In this document: positions 48,473 to 59,272 of the stretch, in pieces
Numbering within the stretch: position 1 is the first letter of the stretch
Layout of the letters: each line of letters opens with the position of its first letter
Origin: Geodermatophilus obscurus
Lineage (GTDB): Bacteria > Actinomycetota > Actinomycetes > Mycobacteriales > Geodermatophilaceae
DNA: 64,000 nt
Assembly: GCF_900143215.1 (NCBI RefSeq)
Contig: NZ_FRDM01000008.1
Coordinates: 62,001 to 126,000 of the forward strand
Reading direction: 5' to 3'
The notes under the pieces: generated by a model
Seen by the model: the letters and a program-made list of their open reading frames with translations, nothing else
Database searches by the model: none
Told to the model about the DNA's origin: nothing
Translations under genes and position numbers: made by a program

Positions 48473-49123
48473 CGAAGTGCCCCTCTCGTTCCCGGCGTCC
48501 ACGCCGGCCTGCTCGGCCAGGTGACGGCGGACGATCTCCACGAACAGCGCGTGCACCCGGCGGTCCCCGGTCAGTTCGGGGTGGAAGCTGGTGGCCAGCA
48601 GGTTCCCCTGGCGGACCGCGACGATCCTACCGTCGGCGGGTCCGCCGACGACCCGGCCGAGGACCTGCACGCCCTCCCCTGCCTGCTCCACCCACGGCGC
48701 CCGGATGAAGACGGCGTGCACCGGACCGCCGGCCACGCCGTCGATCTCGACCTGCGACTCGAAGGAGTCCACCTGCCGGCCGAAGGCGTTGCGGCGCACC
48801 GTCACGTCCAGCCCCCCGACGGTGACCTGGTCGGCCGGGGCGTCCAGCAGCCGGTCGGCCAGCATGATCATCCCGGCGCAGGAGCCGTACACCGGCAGCC
48901 CGCCGGCCACCGCGTCGCGCAGCGGTCCCAGCAGCCCGAACCGCGTGGCCAGCCTGGCCATGGTGGTCGACTCCCCACCGGGGACGACGAGGGCGTCGAC
49001 CTCGGCCAGCTCCTCGGGACGGCGCACGGTCACCGCCTCGGCACCGAGCTCGGTCAGCGTCGCGAGGTGCTCCCGGACGTCGCCCTGCAGGGCCAGCACA
49101 CCGACGACGGGCTCCCTCGACAC
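48470..49123 (-). CDS. pdxT: Pyridoxal 5'-phosphate synthase glutaminase subunit
   Basis: 217 residues. Class I glutaminase: [18 protein letters not shown], nucleophile GSCAGMI, and the His/Glu pair in SFHPELTGD. Supplies ammonia to PdxS for vitamin B6. It is separated from pdxS by one membrane-protein gene. Confidence 0.95.
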   Translation of the reverse strand: MSREPVVGVLALQGDVREHLATLTELGAEAVTVRRPEELAEVDALVVPGGESTTMARLATRFGLLGPLRDAVAGGLPVYGSCAGMIMLADRLLDAPADQVTVGGLDVTVRRNAFGRQVDSFESQVEIDGVAGGPVHAVFIRAPWVEQAGEGVQVLGRVVGGPADGRIVAVRQGNLLATSFHPELTGDRRVHALFVEIVRRHLAEQAGVDAGNERGTS

Positions 49124-49148
49124 GAGGGACCAGGCTACGGCCCGCAGC

Positions 49149-50255
49149 TCACGGCCCGGCTGCCCGCCGCGAGCTCCAGGTCAGCAGCCGTTCCAGCGGG
49201 CCGCGGCCCAGCTGGAGCCGCCAGACCGTGGCCAGCACCAGGGCGGTGAGGGTGAACGCGGCCCAGGTCCCCCAGTCGTCGTTGCCGGCGGCCAGCACCC
49301 GGATGGCGACGATCTGCGCGGAGTAGACGGTGAGGGCGAGCGCGCCCACGGAGGCCAGCGGGTACGTCAGCCGCGGCAACAGGTCGGCGACCACCAGGCA
49401 CACCCCGATGACGGCGACCGCGACGCCGCCGGAGCCGACCACCTCGAACGTGGTCGACGTGTGCGGCTGAGCGCCGGCGAACCAGGCCGGGTCCCACGTG
49501 CCGGAGGTGCCGAAACCGGCCTCGATCCCGTCCAGGTCCTGTCCCGGTGCGAGCTGCCGGGTGCTCATCCAGCCGCCGAGGTACCCCAGGACCGCGGCGC
49601 CGGTCCCGCCCACGACCAGCACCGCACGCACCCGCGCCGTCCGCAGGTCGAGGCGGCCCACCGCCAGGCCGACCAGCACGAAGGCCAGCCAGACCGCCGC
49701 GGGGTAGTAGCCGGTGAACATCAGGAACGTGAAGGCGTTGCCCTCCTCGTCCAGCTCGGTGGCGTACCGGCCGACCGCGAGGGTGAGCGGCGGCGCAGCC
49801 AGGGCGACGACGCCAGCGGCCAGCAGCAGCCGTGCCGGCGGCCAGGTCAGGAAGGGCAGCGCGAGCCCGAAGAGCGCCGCGTAGACGCCGAGGATCACCG
49901 CGATGTCGGTGTCCAGCAGCTCCAGGACGCCGCCGATGGCGAACACCCAGGCGGCGCGGACGAGGATGCGGCTGCGGGCCCGGGCCAGTTCCCGGCCGGT
50001 CGCCGTGGTGCGGCCCCCGGAGAGCAGCGCGATGGAGACGCCGGCCAGCGTGGCGAACAGGATCGACGGCCGGCCGTCGACCAGCGCCGTCCAGGTGGAC
50101 GGGCTCCAGCCGAGCTCGCCGGTGTCACCCAGGTGGGCGGCGAACATGCCGAGGACGGCGATGCCGCGGGCGACGTCGAGACCACCGACCCGCTCCCCGG
50201 GAACGAGCGCCGGCCGGGTGCCGGCGGCAGGGGGGTCTGCCAGGGAGGCGGTCAC
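49149..50255 (-). CDS. Multi-pass membrane protein, DUF418/HGSNAT-type acyltransferase-like
   Basis: 368 residues, about ten membrane helices. [20 protein letters not shown] near the N-terminus is the signature of the heparan-alpha-glucosaminide N-acetyltransferase catalytic-like domain, and the C-terminal [18 protein letters not shown] belongs to DUF418. May transfer acyl groups to a cell-surface sugar; substrate unknown. It sits between pdxT and pdxS, an atypical insertion. GTG start. Confidence 0.8.
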   Translation of the reverse strand: MTASLADPPAAGTRPALVPGERVGGLDVARGIAVLGMFAAHLGDTGELGWSPSTWTALVDGRPSILFATLAGVSIALLSGGRTTATGRELARARSRILVRAAWVFAIGGVLELLDTDIAVILGVYAALFGLALPFLTWPPARLLLAAGVVALAAPPLTLAVGRYATELDEEGNAFTFLMFTGYYPAAVWLAFVLVGLAVGRLDLRTARVRAVLVVGGTGAAVLGYLGGWMSTRQLAPGQDLDGIEAGFGTSGTWDPAWFAGAQPHTSTTFEVVGSGGVAVAVIGVCLVVADLLPRLTYPLASVGALALTVYSAQIVAIRVLAAGNDDWGTWAAFTLTALVLATVWRLQLGRGPLERLLTWSSRRAAGP

Positions 50256-50313
50256 GGACCGAGCGTAGGAGCCCGTGCCGGACGGATCGAGGAGATCACC
50301 CTCTGGGGGGAGG

Positions 50314-51228
50314 TCACCAGCCTCGGGTGGCGTACCGCTGGCTGTCCGGCAGCGTGGCGACGTCGATGCCGACCATCGGCTCACCCAGCCCGCGGGAGAC
50401 CTTGGCGATCACGTCGGGGTCGTCGGAGAACGTGGTGGCCTCCACGATGGCCGCGGCCCGCTGCGCGGGGTCGCCGGACTTGAAGATGCCCGAGCCGACG
50501 AAGACGCCCTCGGCGCCCAGCTGCATCATCATCGCGGCGTCCGCGGGGGTGGCGATGCCGCCGGCGGTGAACAGCACGACCGGCAGCTTGCCGAGCCGGG
50601 CGACCTCGGCGACCAGTGCGTGCGGGGCCCGCAGCTCCTTGGCCGCGACGAACAGCTCGGTCTCGTCGAGGGTGCCCAGCCTGCGGATGCCGGCGCGGAT
50701 GGCCCGCACGTGCCGCACGGCCTCGACGACGTTCCCGGTGCCGGCCTCGCCCTTGGAGCGGATCATCGCCGCGCCCTCGGCGATCCGCCGCAGCGCCTCG
50801 CCCAGGTCGGTCGCGCCGCACACGAAGGGCACGGTGAACCCGCTCTTGGCGATGTGGTGCGCCTCGTCGGCCGGGGTGAGCACCTCGGACTCGTCGATGT
50901 AGTCGACCCCGAGGCTCTGCAGCACCTGGGCCTCGACGAAGTGCCCGATCCGGGCCTTGGCCATGACCGGGATGGAGACCGCGTCGATGATGTCCTGGAC
51001 CATGTCCGGGTCGCTCATCCGCGCGATGCCGCCCTGGGCGCGGATGTCGGCGGGCACCCGCTCGAGGGCCATGACCGCGACCGCGCCGGCGTCCTCGGCG
51101 ATGCGCGCCTGCTCGGGGGTGACGACGTCCATGATGACGCCGCCCTTGAGCTGCTCGGCCATGCCGCGCTTGACGGCCATGGTCCCGGTGGTGCTGGTGC
51201 CGGGTGCGGACGCGCTGTGCTCTGTCAC
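50314..51228 (-). CDS. pdxS: Pyridoxal 5'-phosphate synthase subunit PdxS
   Basis: 304 residues; (beta/alpha)8 synthase. [35 protein letters not shown] (in parts), [30 protein letters not shown], and FVGSGIFKS. Works with PdxT to make PLP from ribose 5-phosphate, glyceraldehyde 3-phosphate and glutamine. GTG start. Confidence 0.97.
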   Translation of the reverse strand: MTEHSASAPGTSTTGTMAVKRGMAEQLKGGVIMDVVTPEQARIAEDAGAVAVMALERVPADIRAQGGIARMSDPDMVQDIIDAVSIPVMAKARIGHFVEAQVLQSLGVDYIDESEVLTPADEAHHIAKSGFTVPFVCGATDLGEALRRIAEGAAMIRSKGEAGTGNVVEAVRHVRAIRAGIRRLGTLDETELFVAAKELRAPHALVAEVARLGKLPVVLFTAGGIATPADAAMMMQLGAEGVFVGSGIFKSGDPAQRAAAIVEATTFSDDPDVIAKVSRGLGEPMVGIDVATLPDSQRYATRGW

Positions 51229-51271
51229 GGGGACTGCCTCGGTCTCGGACGTCGGGGAGGGGCTCCCGATG

Positions 51272-51820
51272 CTACGGGCGCCCACGGCCACCCCCGGCGG
51301 CGCTGCCCGTGACCTCGCGCAGGTCGTCCTCGATGTCGAAGAACCGCGGCACCGGACGGGAGGCGTGCAGCCGCAGCAGGGTGGGCAGCCGCCGGGTGCG
51401 CAGCGCGGAGGTGTCGCGGACGGCGTCGTTGTAGAAGCGCCGGGCCAGGCCGATGCGGGTCGCCGTCCCCGCCAGGTCGGCACGCAGCGCGGTCGGCACG
51501 CCCGGCAGGTCGGCCGGGAGCTCGCGCAGCTCGCGGCCCAGGGCGTTCTCGACCAGCTCCCGGTCACCGGTCCGCGGGGCGCGGACCTCGCGGACGCACG
51601 CCCGCAACCGGGCGGCCCGCTCCTCCCCCACCGCGGCGGCGTGATCGCGGGCCAGCTCCTCGGCCAGCTCGGCGCGCCGCGCCAGCTGGGTGTCCAGGAC
51701 GGTCCAGGTCCGCGCGACGCGCGCCTCCAGCCGGCCCAGCCGGGTGAGGGTCCAGGTCACCCAGGCCGCCAGCAGCAGGACGACGGCGGCGGTGAGCAGC
51801 AGCCAGACGTCGGGTGTCAC
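51272..51820 (-). CDS. LemA-like membrane protein
   Basis: 182 residues. N-terminal helix ([20 protein letters not shown]), then a helical region of the LemA type, including [22 protein letters not shown] and [15 protein letters not shown]. The C-terminal [13 protein letters not shown] also matches. Function unknown. It lies between pdxS and the PIM glycosyltransferase gene. Confidence 0.72.
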   Translation of the reverse strand: MTPDVWLLLTAAVVLLLAAWVTWTLTRLGRLEARVARTWTVLDTQLARRAELAEELARDHAAAVGEERAARLRACVREVRAPRTGDRELVENALGRELRELPADLPGVPTALRADLAGTATRIGLARRFYNDAVRDTSALRTRRLPTLLRLHASRPVPRFFDIEDDLREVTGSAAGGGRGRP

Positions 51821-51831
51821 GACGGGTCAGG

Positions 51832-53046
51832 CTAGCGCTGCACCCACCGCCGCAGGGCCGACCGGGTCGGGACGTCACCCGGGACGGTGGCCAGGTCGGC
51901 CGGCTCGTCGTCCGACGCGGTGACCGCGCCGCTGCCGGGCAGGACGACGGTCTCGTAGACGGCGAGCACGCGGCGGGCCACCACCGACCAGTCGTACTCC
52001 GCGGCGACCCGCCGGCCGGTGTCGGACAGCCGCGCCCGGCGCTCCGGATCCGCGAGCAGGTCGGACAGGGCGCGGGCGAGGTCGCGGGCGTCGCCGCGGC
52101 GCACCAGCCCCTCGGCCGCGCCGTCCCCCAGCACGGCGGCGAAGGCGTCGAGGTCACTGGCCACGATCGGGGCCCCGGCGGCCATGGCCTCGATGAGGAC
52201 GATCCCGAAGGACTCCCCCAGCAGGTTGGGCGCGCAGTACACGTCCACCGACCGCAGGAACGCGCCCTTCTCCGCCTCGCTGAGCTCACCGAGCAGCGAC
52301 ACGTGCGGAGCGAGGTCGTCCCCGACCAGCTCACGGACGGCCTCGGGGTCGCCGCGGCCGGCGATGAGCAGCTGGGCGCCGGGGTGCCGGCGGACGACGG
52401 TGCGCATCGCCTCGAGCAGCACCGGGAGGCCCTTGCGCGGCTCGTCGTAGCGGCCGAGGAAGCCGATCGTCGGCCCGTCGACGCCGCGGGTGCGGCCGGG
52501 CAGCGAGGGCCCCTCCGCGAAGGCCGCGACGTGCACGCCGTTGGGGATGATCACCGCGTCGCCGCCGAGGTGCTCGACCTGCACCCGGCGGGCGAAGTCC
52601 GACACCGCGATGCGTCCGGAGATCTTCTCCAGCCACGGGCGGATGAGGGGGCCGACGGCAGCCAGCCACTTGGAGCGGGTCGTGGCGGCGTGGAACGTGG
52701 CCACGACGGGGCCGGTGGCGACCATGCAGACCACCAACGAGACCGAGGGCGTCGCCGGCTCGTGCACGTGGACGACGTCGAAGTGGCCCTCCCGCAGCCA
52801 GCGCCGCACGCGGGTGGCGCTGACCGGCCCGAGCTGCAGGCTGGCCATCGAGCCGTTGTACGGCACCGGCACGGCGCGCCCGGCCCAGGTCGCGTGCTCG
52901 GCCGGGAGGGACTCCTCCCGCTCCGCGGGGGTCAGCACCTCGACGTGGTGGCCCAGGCCGCGCAGCGTCTCCGCCAGGTCCCGCACGTGGTACTGCACGC
53001 CGCCGGGGACGTCCCACGGGTAGGGGCAGACCAGCCCGATGCGCAT
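51832..53046 (-). CDS. pimA: Phosphatidylinositol alpha-mannosyltransferase PimA
   Basis: 404 residues, GT-B fold, GT4 family. Starts MRIGLVCPYPWDVPGGVQYHV, then VVHVHEPATPS, GFLGRYDEPRKGL and the C-terminal nucleotide-sugar site NLLGESFGIVLIEAMAAG. Adds the first mannose to phosphatidylinositol on the inner membrane face. Fourth in pgsA-patA-pimA order; overlaps patA by ATGA. Confidence 0.92.
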   Translation of the reverse strand: MRIGLVCPYPWDVPGGVQYHVRDLAETLRGLGHHVEVLTPAEREESLPAEHATWAGRAVPVPYNGSMASLQLGPVSATRVRRWLREGHFDVVHVHEPATPSVSLVVCMVATGPVVATFHAATTRSKWLAAVGPLIRPWLEKISGRIAVSDFARRVQVEHLGGDAVIIPNGVHVAAFAEGPSLPGRTRGVDGPTIGFLGRYDEPRKGLPVLLEAMRTVVRRHPGAQLLIAGRGDPEAVRELVGDDLAPHVSLLGELSEAEKGAFLRSVDVYCAPNLLGESFGIVLIEAMAAGAPIVASDLDAFAAVLGDGAAEGLVRRGDARDLARALSDLLADPERRARLSDTGRRVAAEYDWSVVARRVLAVYETVVLPGSGAVTASDDEPADLATVPGDVPTRSALRRWVQR

Positions 53047-54053
53047 CAGCCGCGCCCCCGCCGGGGCGGATCGGGCGGGACGTCGTCCCAGACGCGGCCG
53101 AGGACGTGCCAGTCCTCGGGGTGCTCGGCGATGCCAGCGGTGAAGACGTCGGCCACGTCCTGCATGGCGGTGCTGACGCGCTCGCGCAGCCGGCCGGGCC
53201 CATCCACCGGGACCTCGGGGGAGACGACGTGCCGCCAGCCGGTCTCGGTGAAGTGCGACACCGCCGGGTGCAGGGCGGCGCCGGTCTGCGCGGCCAGCAG
53301 CGCGGGCCCGCCCGGCATGGTCGTCCGGCGGCCGAAGAGGTCCACCGGCACGCCGCCGGAGCCGAGGTCCCGGTCGACCAGCAGGCAGATCATGCCGCCG
53401 CTCTCCAGCCACTCGCGCAGCACGGCCGAGCTGGGGCGGGGCCCGCCGGTGAGCGGCACGACCCGCATGCCGAGCGTCTCGCGGAACTCCAGGAACCGCC
53501 GGTAGAGGGACTCGGGCCGCAGCCGCTCCGCGACGGTCATGAAGGGCCCGTCCAGGAAGTCGACCAACCAGACGCCGGCGACGTCCCAGTTGCCGCTGTG
53601 CGGCAGCGCGACGATCAGCCCCCGGCCCTCGTCGCGGGCCCGCTGCAGGTGCTCGCGGCCGGGCAGCTCGGTGCCGTCGAGGATCCGCTGCACACCCAGC
53701 CGCGACAGCCGGAACGCCTCCTGCCAGTAGCGGGCGTAGGAGCACACGCCCCGCACGGTCAGCTCGTGGAGCGCCTCCTCGTCGAGCCGGCCCCCGGTGG
53801 CGACGCGGAGGTTGGCGCGCAGCTGCCGCACCCCGCGGCCCTCGCGCGCGGCGGCCCAGCGGCCGGCGGCGTCGAAGGCGCCCCGGGCCACCGGCTCGGG
53901 CAGCGCCTTCACCGCGCTCCAGCCGGCGGCGTAGCCCAGATCGGTGAGCCGTGCCGTGGCTCGGGCGCGCCGCCCCGGATCGCCCGGGACCAGCCGCAGC
54001 CCGGGAACGCGCGGGGTCGCCGTGCCTGTGTCCACCCCGGGCGCGTCGGTCAC
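53046..54053 (-). CDS. patA: Phosphatidylinositol mannoside acyltransferase
   Basis: 335 residues, LpxL/HtrB family. The HX4D acyltransferase motif is HSGNWD, and FDGPF-like LDGPFMTVAERL and MICLLVDRDLGSGG follow. Acylates PIM mannose. GTG start overlaps the pgsA stop; ~45 N-terminal residues are variable. Confidence 0.9.
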   Translation of the reverse strand: MTDAPGVDTGTATPRVPGLRLVPGDPGRRARATARLTDLGYAAGWSAVKALPEPVARGAFDAAGRWAAAREGRGVRQLRANLRVATGGRLDEEALHELTVRGVCSYARYWQEAFRLSRLGVQRILDGTELPGREHLQRARDEGRGLIVALPHSGNWDVAGVWLVDFLDGPFMTVAERLRPESLYRRFLEFRETLGMRVVPLTGGPRPSSAVLREWLESGGMICLLVDRDLGSGGVPVDLFGRRTTMPGGPALLAAQTGAALHPAVSHFTETGWRHVVSPEVPVDGPGRLRERVSTAMQDVADVFTAGIAEHPEDWHVLGRVWDDVPPDPPRRGRG

Positions 54054-54706
54054 AGCAGCAGGCCCGGGGGCGGCGGGGTCGACGGCGGTGGAGTGGGCAG
54101 GGCCCGGCCGCGGGCCTGCCGGTGGACGGCGACGAACCGCTGGGCGACGGTGACCGCGCTGCCCACGGTGAGCACCCACAGCGCGACGTGCAGCGCGTAG
54201 GGGATGCCCAGGCCGAGGAACCCGGTGCCGACCAGCACGAGGATCAGCCGCTCGGTGCGCTCCACGACGCCGACGTCGCAGGTCAGCCCCATGCCCTCGG
54301 CCCTGGCCTTGACGTAGGAGGTGAGCACGCCGAGCACCAGGCACAGCAGCGCCAGCAGCACGATGAGCCGGTTGTCGCCGGCCCCGGAGAACCACCAGAC
54401 CAGCGCGCCGAAGATCGCCGCATCGGCCGCGCGGTCGCCGGTGGAGTCCAGCACCGCGCCGAACGCCGAGCCGCCGCCGCGGGCCCGGGCCAGCGCGCCG
54501 TCCAGCATGTCCAGGAGTACGAAGACGGTGACGGTGAACGCGCCCCAGAACAGCTGCCCGGTCGCGATCAGCCCGACGGCGCCGGCGATCGCGCCGAGCG
54601 TGCCGACCAGCGTGACCGCGTCGGGGGTGACCCCGGCCCGGGCGAGCCGGGCCACGACCGGCGCCCAGAACCGGCCCACCGCGGCGCGTGCGTTGACGCC
54701 GAGCAC
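54050..54706 (-). CDS. pgsA: Phosphatidylinositol phosphate synthase (CDP-alcohol phosphotransferase)
   Basis: 218 residues, six membrane helices. The catalytic CDP-OH-P motif is DMLDGALARARGGGSAFGAVLDSTGDRAAD (in parts: D..DG.AR, G..D...D). In actinobacteria with pimA and patA next door, this gene makes phosphatidylinositol (phosphate). Pro-rich C-terminus. Confidence 0.9.
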   Translation of the reverse strand: MLGVNARAAVGRFWAPVVARLARAGVTPDAVTLVGTLGAIAGAVGLIATGQLFWGAFTVTVFVLLDMLDGALARARGGGSAFGAVLDSTGDRAADAAIFGALVWWFSGAGDNRLIVLLALLCLVLGVLTSYVKARAEGMGLTCDVGVVERTERLILVLVGTGFLGLGIPYALHVALWVLTVGSAVTVAQRFVAVHRQARGRALPTPPPSTPPPPGLLL

Positions 54707-54707
54707 C

Positions 54708-55286
54708 TCAGGCCTCCGGGACGGGCCGGCCGTCCGGCCAGTGCTGGGCCAGCAGCGCCCGGGTCTCCCGCAGCACCTGCGGCAGCACGCGGGTCAACCC
54801 GATGACCGGCATGAAGTTGGTGTCCCCGCCCCACCGCGGCACGGCGTGCTGGTGCAGGTGGTCGGCGATGCCGGCGCCGGCGACCGAGCCCTGGTTCATG
54901 CCGATGTTGAAGCCGTGCGCCCCGGACACCGCGCGCACGACCCGCATGGCCGTCTGCGTGAACCCCCCGAGCTCGGCGACCTCGGCCGCCGTCAGGTCGG
55001 TGTAGTCCGGCACGTGCCGGTAGGGCACGAGCATCAGGTGCCCGGCGTTGTACGGGTACAGGTTGAGGACGGCGAAGACGTGCTCGCCGCGCGCGACGAC
55101 GAGCCCCTCCTCGTCGTCCATCTGCGGGATCAGGCAGAACGGGCAGTCGTGCGCACCGGTGGGCTTGCCCTCGCCGCGGATGTAGGCCATCCGGTACGGC
55201 GTCCACAGGTGCTCGAAGACCGTGGCCGGGCCGCCGTCGTCACGGGAGACGGCGATCCGGGAAGCCTCCTCCGACTCGGTGCTCAT
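54708..55286 (-). CDS. HIT family protein (AP4A phosphorylase-like)
   Basis: 192 residues; HIT nucleotide-binding motif [10 protein letters not shown], preceded by CPFCLI (zinc-type Cys) and [18 protein letters not shown]. Similar proteins between thrS and pgsA in actinobacteria act on diadenosine tetraphosphate. ATGA overlap with thrS. Confidence 0.87.
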   Translation of the reverse strand: MSTESEEASRIAVSRDDGGPATVFEHLWTPYRMAYIRGEGKPTGAHDCPFCLIPQMDDEEGLVVARGEHVFAVLNLYPYNAGHLMLVPYRHVPDYTDLTAAEVAELGGFTQTAMRVVRAVSGAHGFNIGMNQGSVAGAGIADHLHQHAVPRWGGDTNFMPVIGLTRVLPQVLRETRALLAQHWPDGRPVPEA

Positions 55287-57310
55287 CCGGCCACCAGCGC
55301 CTCGGCGGTCGGGTCGGTGTTCGCCCGGCTCGCGATCCACTCGGCGACGGCGGCCACCGCCTTCTCGACCGGCACGCCGTTGTGCTGGCTGCCGTCGCGG
55401 AAGCGGAAGGAGACCGCGCCGGCCTCGGCGTCGGTCGCCCCGGCGATGAGCACGAAGGGGGTCTTCTGCTTGCTGGCGGTGCGGATCTTCTTCTGCATGC
55501 GGTCGTCGGAGTCGTCGATCTCCACGCGGATGCCCCGGGCCCGCAGCTGCAGGGCGACGTCGCGCAGGTAGCCGACCTGCTCGTCGGTGACCGGGATGCC
55601 GACGACCTGCACCGGGGCCAGCCAGGCCGGGAAGGCGCCGGCGTAGTGCTCGGTGAGCACGCCCATGAACCGCTCGATCGAGCCGAACTTCGCCGAGTGG
55701 ATCATCACCGGCTGCTGCCGCGTGCCGTCGGAGGCGCTGAACTCCAGGCCGAAGCGGGCCGGCTGGTTGAAGTCGTACTGGATGGTCGACATCTGCCAGG
55801 TGCGGCCGATGGCGTCCCGCGCCTGCACGGAGATCTTCGGGCCGTAGAACGCCGCGCCGCCGGGGTCGGGCACCAGCTCCAGCCCGGTCTCCTTGGCGGC
55901 CTCCTCGAGCACGGCGGTGGCCACCGCCCACTCCTCCTCGGTGCCGATGAACTTGTCCGAGTCGCCGCGGGTGGACAGCTCGAGGTAGTAGTCGTCCAGG
56001 CCGAAATCGCTCAGCAAGCCCAGCACGAAGGCGAGCAGGTGCCGGATCTCCCCGGGCGCCTGCTCGGGGGTCACGTAGCTGTGCGAGTCGTCCTGGGCGA
56101 AACCGCGCACCCGGGTGAGCCCGTGGATCACGCCGGACTTCTCGTAGCGGTAGACCGATCCGAACTCGAACAGCCGCAGCGGCAGCTCCCGGTAGGACCG
56201 CCCGCGGGACCTGAAGATCAGGTTGTGCATCGGGCAGTTCATGGCCTTGAGGTAGTACTCGGTGTTCTCGAACTCCATCGGCGGGAACATCGTGTCCGCG
56301 TAGTACGGCAGGTGGCCGGAGGTCTCGAACAGCCCGCGCTTGCTGATGTGCGGCGTGCCGACGTAGTCGAAGCCCTCCTCGATGTGCCGGCGGCGGACGT
56401 AGTCCTCCATCTCCCGCTTGACCACCCCGCCCTTGGGGTGGAAGACGGGCAGCCCGGAGCCGATCTCGTCGGGGAAGCTGAACAGGTCCAGCTCCACGCC
56501 GAGGCGCCGGTGGTCGCGGCGTTCGGCCTCGGCCAGCTGCTCCAGGTACGCCTTGTGCGCCTCCCTGCTCTCCCAGGCGGTGCCGTAGATGCGCTGCAGC
56601 TGCGGGTTCTTCTCGCTGCCCCGCCAGTAGGCGGCCGCCGACCGGGTGAGGGAGAAGGCCGGGATGTTCGACGTGCGCGGCAGGTGCGGGCCGCGGCACA
56701 GGTCGGTCCAGACCAGGTCGCCCGTGCGGGCGTCCCGGTTGTCGTACATGGTCAGCTGCGCCCCGCCGACCTCGACGGAGGCGCCATCATCCGAGGACGC
56801 AGCCTCGCCGCCCTTGAGGCCGATCAGCTCCAGCTTGAACGGCTCGTGGGCGAGCTCGGCCTGCGCGTCGGCGTCGCTGATCTCCCGGCGGGAGAAGTAC
56901 TGGCCGGCCCGGACGATCTCGGTCATCCGCTTCTCGAGGGCCTGCAGGTCCTCGGGGGTGAAGGGCCGGTCGGGGGCGAAGTCGTAGTAGAAGCCGTGCT
57001 CCACCGGCGGGCCGATGCCCAGCCGGGTGCCGGGGAAGAGGTCCTGCACGGCCTGGGCCAGCACGTGGGCGGCCGAGTGCCGGATCACCGCGCGGCCCTC
57101 GGGGCTGGCGGCGGGCACCGGCTCGACCTCGGCGTCGCCCTCGGGGACCCAGGCGAGGTCCTTGAGGTCGCCGGTCGCCAGGTCCCGGACGACGACCGCG
57201 CCGTCCGGCCCCTTGAGCGGGGTGCCGGCCGCTCTCAGCGCCTCCTGGGCCGTCGTCCCGGCCGGCACCCGGATCGGGGCGGGAGCGGCGGAGGTGGGCG
57301 CGGCTGACAC
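55283..57310 (-). CDS. thrS: Threonyl-tRNA synthetase
   Basis: 675 residues with TGS domain, the editing domain ([19 protein letters not shown] in part), class II core ([21 protein letters not shown] in part, [11 protein letters not shown]), and anticodon domain. First gene of thrS-HIT-pgsA-patA-pimA. Confidence 0.96.
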   Translation of the reverse strand: MSAAPTSAAPAPIRVPAGTTAQEALRAAGTPLKGPDGAVVVRDLATGDLKDLAWVPEGDAEVEPVPAASPEGRAVIRHSAAHVLAQAVQDLFPGTRLGIGPPVEHGFYYDFAPDRPFTPEDLQALEKRMTEIVRAGQYFSRREISDADAQAELAHEPFKLELIGLKGGEAASSDDGASVEVGGAQLTMYDNRDARTGDLVWTDLCRGPHLPRTSNIPAFSLTRSAAAYWRGSEKNPQLQRIYGTAWESREAHKAYLEQLAEAERRDHRRLGVELDLFSFPDEIGSGLPVFHPKGGVVKREMEDYVRRRHIEEGFDYVGTPHISKRGLFETSGHLPYYADTMFPPMEFENTEYYLKAMNCPMHNLIFRSRGRSYRELPLRLFEFGSVYRYEKSGVIHGLTRVRGFAQDDSHSYVTPEQAPGEIRHLLAFVLGLLSDFGLDDYYLELSTRGDSDKFIGTEEEWAVATAVLEEAAKETGLELVPDPGGAAFYGPKISVQARDAIGRTWQMSTIQYDFNQPARFGLEFSASDGTRQQPVMIHSAKFGSIERFMGVLTEHYAGAFPAWLAPVQVVGIPVTDEQVGYLRDVALQLRARGIRVEIDDSDDRMQKKIRTASKQKTPFVLIAGATDAEAGAVSFRFRDGSQHNGVPVEKAVAAVAEWIASRANTDPTAEALVAG

Positions 57311-57393
57311 GGGGGCTCCTGCGGGGTCGACGAACGGGCGCTCCCGAGCCTAGTGCGCGGTGCGTGGTCCCCCGGAGACGCCGCCCGACCGGA

Positions 57394-57948
57394 TCAGGAC
57401 GGCAGGACCTCGGCGCGGTCCCCGACCCGCACCGTCCCGGGCCGCCGCACCTCGGCGTAGACCCCGAGGCAGTGCTTGGGGGTACGGGTGACCGACACCT
57501 CGACCTCGCCGAGGCGCACGGTGCGCCCGACCCACGAGCGCTCGTCCTCGCCCTCGGGCAGGTCCAGCAGCAGGTTGGCGCGCGGATCGTCGGCCGAGCA
57601 GCCCTCCGGGACGTCGCCGGCGTCGGCGCGCGCGATCGCCCCGCGGCTGACCAGGTGCACCGCAGCCGCGTCCACCTGCGGCTGGCCGGACCGCTGCAGG
57701 CGCACCGGCCGGCCCAGCACCTCGGTGAGGGTGATCGTGTCGGCCTCGTCGTCCCCGGTGGCGACGACCTCGGCCATCCGCGGGGTGGTCTTCACCGTCA
57801 CCCGCTCCCCCGTCGTGGCGTCGACGACGGTCCAGGCCCGGTCGCCGACCAGCCCCGCCGGGCCGACCTCGGCCTCCCGCACCGTCCGCCCGGCCAGGCT
57901 CTTCACCGGGTAGACGCTCACCTGCACGACGCTGCCCGCTCCGGTCAC
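57394..57948 (-). CDS. MOSC domain protein
   Basis: 184 residues. MOSC N-terminal barrel with VSVYPVKSLAGRTVREAEV and the MOSC core ending with the Cys motif RTPKHCLGVYAEV. The family binds molybdenum cofactor and catalyses reductions or sulfur transfers; the substrate is unknown. GTG start overlaps the HNH gene's stop. Confidence 0.82.
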   Translation of the reverse strand: MTGAGSVVQVSVYPVKSLAGRTVREAEVGPAGLVGDRAWTVVDATTGERVTVKTTPRMAEVVATGDDEADTITLTEVLGRPVRLQRSGQPQVDAAAVHLVSRGAIARADAGDVPEGCSADDPRANLLLDLPEGEDERSWVGRTVRLGEVEVSVTRTPKHCLGVYAEVRRPGTVRVGDRAEVLPS

Positions 57949-58400
57949 GAGGCGACCGTACGTGGATCCGTCGCGGCGGGCGGCCGGCGGCGCAGGCGGC
58001 GGCGCTGGGCGTCCAGGTAGGGCCGCGCGCGGCGCTGGCCACCCTGGCGGTCGATGGCCTCCTGCAGGGCGTCGAGCGCCCGGGCCAGCCGGCCGGCGTC
58101 GGGCTGCCAGCCGCGCCGCTCGCACTCCTCGAGCCAGTCCACCGGCGCCCGGTGCCCGCGCTCGGCGTTGCAGCGACGGCAGGCGGCGACCTCGTTGGCC
58201 GGCCACGACGGGCCGCCCTTGAGCCGGGGGATGACGTGCTCGGTGGTCGGCGGGACCAGGCCGCCGAGGACCCGGCCGCACCAGATGCAGGTGTCGCCGT
58301 CGCGCTCCAGGGCCTCGGTGAGGCGTTGAGCGCGTCCCGGCCGGCGCGGACGAACGGGCACGGGCGGGGCTGGCGACCGGCGGCGGGACATCTGCTCCAT
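57945..58400 (-). CDS. HNH endonuclease family protein
   Basis: 151 residues. Zinc Cys pairs CIWCG and CRRCN frame the core EHVIPRLKGG, the HNH-type nuclease arrangement. Basic, low-complexity ends. ATG at 58400 has GAGGAGG. A free-standing HNH gene may be a restriction-like or housekeeping nuclease; not a homing endonuclease by position. Confidence 0.8.
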   Translation of the reverse strand: MEQMSRRRSPAPPVPVRPRRPGRAQRLTEALERDGDTCIWCGRVLGGLVPPTTEHVIPRLKGGPSWPANEVAACRRCNAERGHRAPVDWLEECERRGWQPDAGRLARALDALQEAIDRQGGQRRARPYLDAQRRRLRRRPPAATDPRTVAS

Positions 58401-58575
58401 CGTCCTCCTCGGGGACGCTCCGTGCCGGGACCGGGCTCCCCGTCGAGCACCTCCGCACCGTCTCGGAACGGCGCGCTGCCCACCGATGAGGAACCGGTAC
58501 GACGAAGGTCTCCCTCGACGACGACCACCACCGGACCCGCGACCGCCGGGCCGGACCAGACGCGGAGGAGCAGTC

Positions 58576-59124
58576 ATGGGCGCGATCAGGGTGCACGAGT
58601 TCACGACCGTCGACGGGGTCGTCGACGCCCCGATGTGGACGATGGACTACGGCTTCCCCGACGACCTGGCCGCGTCCATCGGCGCGCTCACGGCCCCGGC
58701 ACAGGGCATCCTGCTCGGCCGGACCACCTTCGAGATGTTCGCGCCGGCCTGGTCGGGCCGCACCGCCGAGGACGACCCCGGCGCGCCGTTCTTCAACGAC
58801 ACGACGAAGTACGTCGTCTCCGCGACGCTGACCGACGCCGAGTCGACGTGGCGCAACTCCACCGCGGTCGGCGGCTACGACGCCGGCCGGGTGCACGAGC
58901 TCAAGGCGCAGGGCGACCTCTACGTGAGCGGCAGCGCCACGCTCGTGCGCGCGCTGCTCGCCGACGGCCTGGTCGACGAGCTGCACCTGTACGTCTACCC
59001 ACTCGCCGTCGGCAGCGGCATCCGGCTCTTCCCCGAGGGCAGCGCACAGCAGCTGTCGCTGCTCGACGTGGAGCGCCTCAGCAACGGGGTGGCCCACCTG
59101 ACCTACGGCCCGGCCACCACCTGA
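58576..59124 (+). CDS. Dihydrofolate reductase/RibD C-terminal-like protein
   Basis: 182 residues. VHEFTTVDGVVDAP, LLGRTTFEMFAP, TTKYVVSATL, LYVSGSATLVRALLADGLVDEL (in parts), and YPLAVGSGIRLFP match the RibD_C reductase-like family. NADPH-binding reductase of unknown substrate; GGAGGAG before the ATG. Confidence 0.85.
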   Translation: MGAIRVHEFTTVDGVVDAPMWTMDYGFPDDLAASIGALTAPAQGILLGRTTFEMFAPAWSGRTAEDDPGAPFFNDTTKYVVSATLTDAESTWRNSTAVGGYDAGRVHELKAQGDLYVSGSATLVRALLADGLVDELHLYVYPLAVGSGIRLFPEGSAQQLSLLDVERLSNGVAHLTYGPATT

Positions 59125-59134
59125 CTGTCGGACG

Positions 59135-59170
59135 ACGAGAGGCCCGGATCCGTGGACCCGGGCCTCTCGT
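59135..59170. terminator. Bidirectional terminator between the reductase and tRNA-Val
   Basis: ACGAGAGGCCCGG (59135-59147) pairs with CCGGGCCTCTCGT (59158-59170); the inner bases also pair with one mismatch. Serves both the reductase gene and the convergent tRNA. Confidence 0.75.
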
Positions 59171-59172
59171 GC

Positions 59173-59247
59173 TGGTGGGCGATACTGGGTTCGAACCAGT
59201 GACCTCTTCGGTGTGAACGAAGCGCTCTACCACTGAGCCAATCGCCC
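59173..59247 (-). tRNA. tRNA-Val (CAC)
   Basis: Minus strand, cloverleaf with acceptor GGGCGAT/ATCGCCC, T-arm GGTTCGAACC, and loop TTCACAC giving anticodon CAC (Val, codon GTG). A CCA follows in the genome (59173-59175). Near-identical in body to tRNA-Val (GAC) at 62161. Confidence 0.95.
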
Positions 59248-59272
59248 CTGCGGCAGCCATTCTGCCAGACGC

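Noticed and set aside
57945-58400. HNH gene as a mobile intron or homing endonuclease
   Set aside because: It does not interrupt any gene and has no flanking intron structure.
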